A DNA stretch of 8,626 bases from Saprospiraceae bacterium. GTDB lineage: Bacteria; Bacteroidota; Bacteroidia; Chitinophagales; Saprospiraceae. Position 1 is the stretch's first letter; every line of letters starts with the position of its first letter. Below are positions 1 through 5,147 of the stretch, piece after piece. The stretch covers positions 1 through 8,626 of the forward strand of contig JAHDBO010000074.1 in assembly GCA_020630355.1 (NCBI GenBank), given 5' to 3'. A program made the translations under genes and the position numbers. Below the pieces are notes generated by a model, which saw only the letters and a program-made list of their open reading frames with translations, did not search any database and was not told the DNA's origin.

Positions 1-52
1 ATCCAACAATCCAACAATCCAACAATCCAACAATCCAACAATCCAACAATCC
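1..52. repeat. Perfect 8-bp tandem repeat, about 6.5 copies
   Basis: The unit ATCCAACA is repeated six times without error (1-48), followed by the first four bases of a seventh copy (49-52). The array probably continues beyond the left edge. It ends one base before the minus-strand stop codon of the serine hydrolase, so it forms that gene's immediate 3' flank. The unit is not a multiple of three; read as protein it would give an eight-residue period (IQQSNNPT). No coding role is visible. Perfect identity between copies suggests recent slippage expansion and likely length variation between strains. Confidence 0.95.
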
Positions 53-53
53 T

Positions 54-1184
54 CTACGGCAATTTCCAATGGTTGTTCAAAATTCCCATGATAATGAGTC
101 CAAGGTTGTCCATGTGATATTCGGAGTTGGATAGGATGACGACAGCGGTGCGTGTCTCTGGGATGAAATGTATTTCTATCCGATGCCCATCTGTTGCACC
201 AGGATGCCCAATGACATCATGATATTTTCTTTGGTGTATAATATGCCAAGCATTTCCCACAGAGATTTGTTTGGTGAGTGCGGATTGGTGTTTCGGCTTG
301 AAGTTCGGCTCAAATAGAGCGCTGTACTCTGGATGAATATCGCCCATTTGGACACGGATAAACCGCAGCAGGTCGGTCAAGTTGGTTTTGATGCCATTGG
401 AAGCAGCAAAAGAAGCAAAAGTCCAAGTCCCAACTTCTATGCCACCAATAGAGTGTCCTTGTACAATTGTTGATTGCAAAGAATCGGGAACGTTGATATA
501 AGTATGATTTAATTGTAGGGGACTAAGTAACGAATCTTGTAATAACTGCTCGAAGGCTTGGTTAGTGATATTTTCCAGTATGATTTCAAGCAAGGCAAAA
601 TTGACGTGGCTATATTTATAAGGGGTGTTGTGTTTCTTTTTGCGCCTTCTTTTACGCTTGACGGGCTTGATTTCTGTGAAATCATAGTTTTTATAAAAAT
701 CGAGCACGTCTTCTTTCGTATAGTCAGCAAAAGGATTTCGAGCTGAATTTTGGGAAGCACCAAAACCAATGGGATAAACGGGCAAGCCAGAAGAATGGCT
801 AATTAAATCTTGGATTTTGAGGCTGTCTCCCTGTTCGTTATGATATTCCGTAGGAAGATGTTGATGGATGTAATCATCCAGCTGAATCTTTCCATTTTTT
901 ACTAGGATATTTACTAAAGACATGGTATAAACCTTCGAGGCACTACCAATCTCGAAAATATTTTGCGCACTAGGAGGCGTATTTGTTCCTCGTTTTATTT
1001 CCCCGTAAGGGAAAATATAAGTAGAGTCCTGCTCAATCACACCGATGATGAATCCCGGTACTTTTTTCTTGCTAATCTCCGTATCGTGGCGGATAACTTT
1101 GTCCAGCACTTTTTTCAGTGCAGGGTTATCTTGTGCAAGTATGATTCCGGGTAAAAATAGATAAACGAAAAGTAGTTTGTTCAT
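54..1184 (-). CDS. Secreted beta-lactamase-fold serine hydrolase (class C / PBP4*-like family)
   Basis: A 376-residue serine hydrolase of the beta-lactamase/DD-peptidase/esterase superfamily (Pfam Beta-lactamase type). The ATG at 1182-1184 was chosen because it starts a clean signal peptide, MNKLLFVYLFLPGIILAQ; an upstream in-frame TTG would only add an unlikely leader. The nucleophile motif SxxK is SASK (Ser81, Lys84) in FEIGSASK. The second motif reads Y191-S-H193, where the family normally has YxN. The third (HxG/KTG equivalent) is H327-P-G329 in GHPGATDG. LISHSSGLP is the family's usual post-nucleophile block. A run of nine basic residues (176-184) just before the Tyr motif is unusual. 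The protein probably acts in the periplasm or on the surface on a peptidoglycan, peptide or ester substrate; true beta-lactamase activity cannot be inferred. No clear Shine-Dalgarno site is seen. Family confident, substrate unknown. Confidence 0.9.
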   Translation of the reverse strand: MNKLLFVYLFLPGIILAQDNPALKKVLDKVIRHDTEISKKKVPGFIIGVIEQDSTYIFPYGEIKRGTNTPPSAQNIFEIGSASKVYTMSLVNILVKNGKIQLDDYIHQHLPTEYHNEQGDSLKIQDLISHSSGLPVYPIGFGASQNSARNPFADYTKEDVLDFYKNYDFTEIKPVKRKRRRKKKHNTPYKYSHVNFALLEIILENITNQAFEQLLQDSLLSPLQLNHTYINVPDSLQSTIVQGHSIGGIEVGTWTFASFAASNGIKTNLTDLLRFIRVQMGDIHPEYSALFEPNFKPKHQSALTKQISVGNAWHIIHQRKYHDVIGHPGATDGHRIEIHFIPETRTAVVILSNSEYHMDNLGLIIMGILNNHWKLP

Positions 1185-1399
1185 AATAAAATGACAGCAA
1201 AAATAATTCCTCAAACTTTATCTTGTCTTATAGGCTTTTAATTTATAGACATTTCCATAAATTGTAATCGAAATAAGGTGACATATATTGCATTGGTCGT
1301 CCTTATTTTGGGGAGATTGCAAGAATAAGTACTTTAATAGACATTATTCTATGTTCGATTTTGGTAAAAAGAGTAGGGTATAAAAAGATGATTTTCAAT

Positions 1400-1460
1400 C
1401 TAATATCTAAAGACTAATTACTAAAATCTAATCTATACACTATTAAATTTAAGCTACTAA
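1400..1460. repeat. Degenerate heptad array (CTANNNN) in the leader of the DUF4230-like gene
   Basis: CTAA occurs at 1400, 1407, 1414, 1421 and 1428, exactly every 7 bases, with three variable bases between. After a 2-base register slip, CTA recurs at 1433, 1440 and 1454, again in multiples of 7. The array ends three bases before the ATG at 1464. A segment of it (1403-1418) matches 4167-4182 in the other large intergenic region at 15 of 16 bases. No Shine-Dalgarno sequence is visible between the array and the ATG. The array could be decayed microsatellite DNA, a protein-binding array or part of the 5' untranslated region; the sequence does not decide. Confidence 0.7.
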
Positions 1461-1463
1461 AAT

Positions 1464-2849
1464 ATGGCAGCGCCAAATAATCGCCCAGCAGCAGCTGGTG
1501 GTACATCGATGGGAAGAATGATTGTCGGGGTTTTGATTTTCAGTCTTTTGCTCTGGTTTGGTTGGAAACAATTTGGGCATTTGCTCCCAAGTGGAGTGGG
1601 AGGGGACTATACCTATATTCCAGAAGAGATGCAGATTACTTACGTTCCTGTGGATTTTAAAGCCAACTTGGACGAAGAGGAGGTTCTGAAAATCTTATCC
1701 AATCCTAATGCGAATCGCCGTGCCTTCAATGACATGGTTTATAATTTGAACATGTCGATTTTGACACATGTAGGGAAGCGGATGAACCTGCCCGATTCTT
1801 TGAGCGTGCAATTAGAAGGAGAGTACCGCAAACACCACAGCTACTTGCGGTCTTTGTATTTAAGTGATATTTTAAAATTGAGGGATACGACGGCGGCCAC
1901 TTATGAGCAATGGTATGCCAACGACGCCACCAAGGCGGTGGACGCACTCAATGAAGTCTCCGCAAAATATACCTGTTTCTTAGTCAATCAAGTGATTTTG
2001 ACTTTGGTCAAAAGTCAGGACGGCATGTTGGCTGGAAAAGGTGCTAGAGTGGACACCCCTTGCTCGATGGCGATGCAAGAGGCATTGCAGCCGATGATAG
2101 GACGCTTGCAAGAACGGGCTGCGATACGGGATTTTAGTCGCTCGAAGGGACTGATGGAAGAACGGGTGGAGCGAGTGATTGCGGAATTGGCGACCTTGGA
2201 AATACGGGATAAAAAAGCGATGAGCAAGGAGCTGAAAACCAAATTTCTAGGCTACAATGTATCTTCTACAGAGATAGAATTATCTGCTATTAGTTTGATG
2301 AAAGTCGGCTTCAAACTAGATGAGTACTTCGATGTGAAGATTGACTCCCGTAGGAAAAACGTCATTGTGACCGTCCCACAGCCTAAAATCTTATCACATG
2401 AGGTTTATCCTAGAGTTGATAAATTAGACGTGGGATGGATGCGAGAGCTACAGGGCAAGGATTTTAATAAAAACTTCAATGCCTTGCGAGCAGAATTTCG
2501 TCGGGAAGCAATCGAGTCGGATGCCTTTGACAAATCACGGGTGCAAGCCAAGGAACTCCTAGGCGCTATGCTTGGTCCGATGGTAGCTGGAATCAATAAA
2601 AAATACGATTTAATCATACGTTTCAAGAACAATTCCAACCTATTGCCAGAAGACCCTGATTTGGATATTTCGGATACGGCTTATGATAAAATAGAGGAAA
2701 CAGAGACTCGACAGGTTTCTAACCCGACGACGCCAAGCTGGGACACCGATGTTTCTAAAACAACTAAAAAGAAGCCTAGTAAAAAGAAGAAGCGCAAGCC
2801 TGCTGTAGAAGAAGATGAGGACACGCCTGTGGAGTATATCCCGTATTAG
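1464..2849 (+). CDS. Single-pass membrane-anchored protein with a DUF4230-like C-terminal domain
   Basis: A 461-residue protein of unknown function. Residues 1-17 are a short Ala/Pro/Gly-rich head, 18-35 a single hydrophobic helix (RMIVGVLIFSLLLWFGW), and the rest is soluble. With no cleavage site visible, it is probably an anchored protein with its bulk in the periplasm. Residues 60-250 are helix-rich and match no family I recognise. Residues about 255-388 resemble DUF4230: a hydrophobic beta-strand pair, then FKLDEYFDVKIDSRRKNVIV, then VPQPKILSHEVYP, which fits the family's pattern of a short beta hairpin followed by PxPxILSHE. The tail is disordered: a Thr/Asp stretch, a lysine-rich block (435-446) and an acidic block (449-453). 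The start is the ATG at 1464, three bases after the heptad array, without an evident ribosome site. The 3' end overlaps the convergent Uma2 gene by 4 bases. The gene is sure; the DUF4230 assignment is from recall of the family pattern. Confidence 0.8.
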   Translation: MAAPNNRPAAAGGTSMGRMIVGVLIFSLLLWFGWKQFGHLLPSGVGGDYTYIPEEMQITYVPVDFKANLDEEEVLKILSNPNANRRAFNDMVYNLNMSILTHVGKRMNLPDSLSVQLEGEYRKHHSYLRSLYLSDILKLRDTTAATYEQWYANDATKAVDALNEVSAKYTCFLVNQVILTLVKSQDGMLAGKGARVDTPCSMAMQEALQPMIGRLQERAAIRDFSRSKGLMEERVERVIAELATLEIRDKKAMSKELKTKFLGYNVSSTEIELSAISLMKVGFKLDEYFDVKIDSRRKNVIVTVPQPKILSHEVYPRVDKLDVGWMRELQGKDFNKNFNALRAEFRREAIESDAFDKSRVQAKELLGAMLGPMVAGINKKYDLIIRFKNNSNLLPEDPDLDISDTAYDKIEETETRQVSNPTTPSWDTDVSKTTKKKPSKKKKRKPAVEEDEDTPVEYIPY

Positions 2850-3418
2850 AGGGAGGCGTTAGCGTAGATTTCTGCTAGTGAAACTGAACAGTCGATGGAG
2901 GACAAATAGATGCTTTGATTGATGTCTGTTATTCTCGTAATCTTCCAAAGGTTCTCTTTTCGAGTATAGATTTCTACTTGTACTTTATCTTGTTCGATAA
3001 GAATATATTCTTGAAGATGTTCGATTTGGCGGTATAAGAAAAACTTATCGCCCCTATCATAGTGCGCAGTCGATTTGGATAAGACTTCGACAATGACAAC
3101 TGGATTTGTAACAGCATGTTTGTGTTTATCTGATGTTTCTATCTGCCCACAAACAACCATTGTGTCAGGATAGACAAAACTATTTTGAGAATGGATATGC
3201 AGCTTTATTTCACTATTGAAAGGAAGGCAGGGTTTGTCCTTTTTCTTTAGTTGGGAGCGGATTTCTCCATAAATATTACCACAGATAATACCATGATTCA
3301 GACTCCCACCAGCAAGTGCGATGATACTTCCATCATGATATTCATATTTACATTGATTGTCTCTTTCAATCTGTAAATACTCGGCAATACTTAATTTATG
3401 TAGTTTTTTGGCTTCCAT
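2846..3418 (-). CDS. Uma2 family (DUF820) putative PD-(D/E)XK nuclease
   Basis: A 190-residue, full-length Uma2-type protein. The family's signature blocks appear in order: KYEYHDGSII (24-33), AGGSLNH (36-42), a D-containing YPD strand (Asp85), NPVVIVEVLSKST (105-117, with Glu111), YDRGDKF (120-126), YRQI and QEYILIEQD (136-144). In the restriction-endonuclease-like fold, Asp85 and Glu111 would be metal-binding acidic residues, and Lys125 or a nearby residue is the candidate basic partner. Uma2 proteins are widespread, often in many copies in cyanobacteria and some Bacteroidota. Their biological role is not settled, so calling it an endonuclease rests on fold only. No methyltransferase, transposase or other restriction partner is nearby. 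The start is the ATG at 3416-3418, with 77 AT-rich bases separating it from the DUF445 gene. Its TAA interlocks with the TAG of the opposing gene. Confidence 0.9.
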   Translation of the reverse strand: MEAKKLHKLSIAEYLQIERDNQCKYEYHDGSIIALAGGSLNHGIICGNIYGEIRSQLKKKDKPCLPFNSEIKLHIHSQNSFVYPDTMVVCGQIETSDKHKHAVTNPVVIVEVLSKSTAHYDRGDKFFLYRQIEHLQEYILIEQDKVQVEIYTRKENLWKITRITDINQSIYLSSIDCSVSLAEIYANASL

Positions 3419-3495
3419 TTCTACAAATTACGAGATTTGAAGGATTATTGCAAAAGCTGTGACAATTTGTTCTATTTTATAAAATAATAGAAACC

Positions 3496-4107
3496 CTAAG
3501 CCAAATAATCGCCAAGTAGTAGCATACCTACTTGTATCAAACCAACCGTAAAACCAACAACAGCACCGATGATTTCGATAAAACGAAATTCTTTGCTCAA
3601 AATATCGTTCATGACCTGCTCCAATCTGTCGGAGGAAAGCTGTCCAAACTTTTCGGTAATCATCTCTTCAATATCGATATTGGCTTCAAAGTGTTCGATG
3701 TAATTGTCGAGCATACTAGGGAGTTGTACCCGTACTTCCGCCAGCATTTCGTCCCGAACGGACATTTTTAGTTTTTTGCTTGTAAGCAGGGAAACCAAAG
3801 GGAATTTCTTCCCCATTTTGTCATCCAAGAAATGGTCCATTTTCTCTTCGACCGTTTCGTAGATTTTGTCCATGCTGTTGGCATTGACAACCTTATCTTT
3901 GATGTCATCCACAGAAAGCAACTCATCCGAGACTACTTTTCCGATTTTGATAGCAATCTCTTTCTGGCGTTTCGGGAAAATACCCTGCACCGTCATCCCT
4001 AGGATTTGCTTGGGCTCCTTTGGGTGAAAAAGCATTTTGACCGCCAGATAATTGGTGAACCAACCAATGACCGCTGCTATTAATGGTAATAATATATAGT
4101 ATATCAC
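3496..4107 (-). CDS. DUF445 family membrane protein, GTG start
   Basis: A 203-residue protein of the DUF445 family (COG4399-like, related to Bacillus YheB). The N-terminal transmembrane segment carries the family signature GWFTNYLAVKMLFHP (15-29). The middle (40-170) is an amphipathic helical domain. The C-terminus has the closing signature KEFRFIEIIGAVVGF (172-186), running into a second hydrophobic segment (176-200). Both ends are therefore in the membrane with a soluble helical region between. The function is unknown; some family members are linked to spore or envelope processes. The start codon is GTG (complement of 4105-4107). It is fixed by an in-frame TAA two codons upstream and by the fact that the next Met (25) would delete the first membrane segment. 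The gene may share a transcript with the Uma2 gene 77 bases downstream. Confidence 0.9.
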   Translation of the reverse strand: MIYYILLPLIAAVIGWFTNYLAVKMLFHPKEPKQILGMTVQGIFPKRQKEIAIKIGKVVSDELLSVDDIKDKVVNANSMDKIYETVEEKMDHFLDDKMGKKFPLVSLLTSKKLKMSVRDEMLAEVRVQLPSMLDNYIEHFEANIDIEEMITEKFGQLSSDRLEQVMNDILSKEFRFIEIIGAVVGFTVGLIQVGMLLLGDYLA

Positions 4108-4166
4108 TGTTTAGATTTATGTTTTCTCTATTAATACAAGTTGTATGAAAAATGGTTTTTAGCCCT

Positions 4167-4182
4167 ATATCTAAATACTAAT
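4167..4182. repeat. Second copy of the intergenic 16-mer / heptad motif
   Basis: ATATCTAAATACTAAT differs at one position from ATATCTAAAGACTAAT at 1403-1418. Two CTAA units are again spaced by 7 (4171 and 4178). Both copies are intergenic. The copy lies inside the loop of a weak hairpin formed by GCCCTATA (4162-4169) and TACAGGGC (4182-4189). Confidence 0.6.
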
Positions 4183-4187
4183 ACAGG

Positions 4188-4383
4188 GCAATCGCAAGAA
4201 AAAAAACAGCCCATAACTTTAGTTGTGGGTAGGAAAGATAAAAGGTGAACTCAACGGTTTCAACCGTTTTTCAACCAATCGTTATCTCATAAAACCGTTA
4301 AAACGGTTAGAAGGCAGTTTCAATTGGCCTCCCACTACTAAAGTTGTGGGCTAAAAAATGGTCGTTTTGATTCTTGCGAATGC
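4188..4383. repeat. Nested palindromic element (REP-doublet or MITE-like), about 196 bp
   Basis: Three layers of inverted repeats share one centre. The outer arms are 13 bases (4188-4200 and 4371-4383, 12 of 13 matching). The middle arms are about 25 bases (4208-4233 and 4328-4352), imperfectly complementary to each other. Each middle arm is also its own 20-base hairpin with a 9-bp stem, one mismatch or wobble pair and a 2-base loop (4210-4229 and 4331-4350). The inner layer has four copies of AACCGTT or its complement, at 4253-4259, 4262-4268, 4293-4299 and 4302-4308, making two tight hairpins with 2-base loops. There is no ORF and no clear target duplication. Paired palindromes ending in GTGGG are typical of REP sequences mobilised by IS200/IS605-related REP transposases, but no such gene is in the window; a structured RNA is the alternative. 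Confidence 0.75.
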
Positions 4384-4458
4384 TTTATTACACCACGCAC
4401 TTAAGTATTAAAATCTATCATTAATACAAATATGGGCTTTTCTTTGTTTTTAATTAAT

Positions 4459-4519
4459 GGGACTTTAGATGAATACTAGGATTTTGACGATAATTAAAAA
4501 TAATTTTTTTTAAAGTCCC
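4459..4519. promoter_or_regulatory. 9-bp inverted repeat upstream of the sigma gene
   Basis: GGGACTTTA (4459-4467) and TAAAGTCCC (4511-4519) are perfect inverted copies separated by 43 AT-rich bases. The right arm abuts the candidate -35 element at 4521, and the whole repeat lies 50 bases before the sigma start codon. It could be a looped operator pair or a transcript stem-loop. The arms are well matched, but their role is inferred from position only. Confidence 0.4.
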
Positions 4520-4520
4520 C

Positions 4521-4543
4521 AACCTTATCCGTTATATAGACGT
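4521..4543 (+). promoter_or_regulatory. Candidate ECF-type promoter for the sigma/anti-sigma operon
   Basis: AAC (4521-4523) and CGT (4541-4543) are separated by 17 bases. This resembles the AAC...CGT core recognised by many ECF sigma factors. Transcription would begin near 4550, just before the ribosome site, giving a leader of about 20 bases. Autoregulation by the encoded sigma factor is a common arrangement and fits, but three-base motifs occur often by chance, so this is tentative. Confidence 0.25.
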
Positions 4544-4554
4544 GTAGTCCATTG

Positions 4555-4562
4555 AAAGGTGA
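4555..4562 (+). promoter_or_regulatory. Ribosome binding site of the sigma gene
   Basis: AAAGGTGA is a good match to the 16S anti-Shine-Dalgarno sequence, spaced by six T residues from the ATG at 4569. It supports that start and stands out because the other genes in this window lack an obvious site. Confidence 0.75.
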
Positions 4563-4568
4563 TTTTTT

Positions 4569-5147
4569 ATGAACATCAGCATCCATTTGCTCAATGATTG
4601 TATCGCTCAAAAGCGCAAGGCGCAGTTTGAGTTGTACCGTCAGTGCTACCCGATGTTGATGAGTGTTTGTTTGCGTTACCGCAAAAATAGGGATGAAGCA
4701 GAAGGCTTACTCAATCAAGCCTTTTTAAAAATTTTCAATAATCTCAAAAAATACAATCCATCCGTCCCTTTTGAGGCTTGGATTCGGAGGATAACGATTA
4801 ATACGATTATTGATGATTATAGAAAACAACAACGCGTGGAAAGCAAGATGCAGTATACCGATTTTGAAGGGGCGGACAGCTATAAAGAACCCGTTGATTT
4901 CAATCGGGCAGAACAACTATTTGATGCCCAGCAGATTGAGCAATTGATACATCGTTTATCTCCGATGGCGAGACAGGTTTTTAATCTTTTTGCTATTGAT
5001 GGCTATGGACATAAAGAAATCGGTAAAATGCTACGAATAACAGAAGGGACATCGAAGTGGCATCTGAGCGATGCCCGCAAGAAATTGAAGCAAATGTTGC
5101 AAGAGTTGCTAGAGGAACAAAAGTGTGTAAACCAAAAAAGAGGATGA
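4569..5147 (+). CDS. ECF (group IV) sigma-70 family RNA polymerase sigma factor
   Basis: A 192-residue sigma factor with only regions 2 and 4, as is normal for ECF sigmas. Region 2 covers about 20-86: LYRQCYPMLMSVCLRY, the core-binding helix RDEAEGLLNQAFLKIF (41-56), and the -10 recognition part FEAWIRRITINTIIDDYRK (68-86). An acidic linker follows (98-115). Region 4 covers about 122-178: LSPMARQVFNLFAIDGYGHK, then a helix-turn-helix IGKMLRITEGTSKWHLSDAR for -35 binding. The sequence style is that of the Bacteroidota ECFs whose partner is a membrane protein. Its TGA overlaps the ATG of the next gene (ATGA, 5144-5147), implying translational coupling and fixed stoichiometry with its presumed anti-sigma. 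A strong ribosome site supports the start. Target genes are unknown; a candidate autoregulatory promoter lies upstream. Confidence 0.95.
   Translation: MNISIHLLNDCIAQKRKAQFELYRQCYPMLMSVCLRYRKNRDEAEGLLNQAFLKIFNNLKKYNPSVPFEAWIRRITINTIIDDYRKQQRVESKMQYTDFEGADSYKEPVDFNRAEQLFDAQQIEQLIHRLSPMARQVFNLFAIDGYGHKEIGKMLRITEGTSKWHLSDARKKLKQMLQELLEEQKCVNQKRG

Larger units (their letters stand above)
4108..4568. other. 461-bp divergent intergenic region
   Basis: This gap lies between the divergent DUF445 and sigma-factor genes and holds no supportable reading frame. From left to right it contains: a 13-base palindrome, ATACAA-g-TTGTAT (4134-4146); a short imperfect hairpin with GCCCT/AGGGC arms (4162-4189); the heptad-like motif (4167-4182); the nested inverted-repeat element (4188-4383); an AT-rich stretch with nothing recognisable (4384-4458); an inverted repeat (4459-4519); a candidate ECF promoter (4521-4543); and the sigma gene's ribosome site. 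Promoters for both flanking genes should lie here. I did not find a convincing Bacteroidota housekeeping -7 element (TAnnTTTG). Confidence 0.85.

Noticed and set aside
1185..1214. Ten-residue N-terminal extension of the serine hydrolase from a TTG
   Set aside because: The ATG at 1184 starts an ideal signal peptide; the extension would spoil it.
1212..1220. TAAAGTTTG on the minus strand as a Bacteroidota -7 element for the hydrolase
   Set aside because: The spacing inside the motif is one base too long (TA-3-TTTG) and no matching -33 TTG was found at the usual distance.
1303..1310. TTATTTTG and, at 1350-1357, TATGTTCG as -7 elements for the DUF4230-like gene
   Set aside because: Each deviates from TAnnTTTG and lacks a well-placed -33 element; AT-rich DNA gives such near matches often.
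3473..3486. Perfect 14-base palindrome TATTTTATAAAATA between DUF445 and Uma2
   Set aside because: It contains only A and T, lies in very AT-rich DNA, and cannot form a convincing intrinsic terminator; chance is a fair explanation.
4134..4146. Palindrome ATACAA-g-TTGTAT upstream of DUF445 as an operator
   Set aside because: It is only six bases per arm, with no second copy or recognised regulator; recorded in the intergenic entry but not called as a site.
4253..4308. AACCGTT copies as a CRISPR array
   Set aside because: Units are 7 bases in alternating orientation with 2-base spacers, and there are no cas genes.
5057..5143. Upstream extension of the barrel protein from 5057
   Set aside because: It has no ATG, lies inside sigma region 4, and would hide the classical ATGA overlap. 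The ATG at 5144 gives the expected N-terminus.
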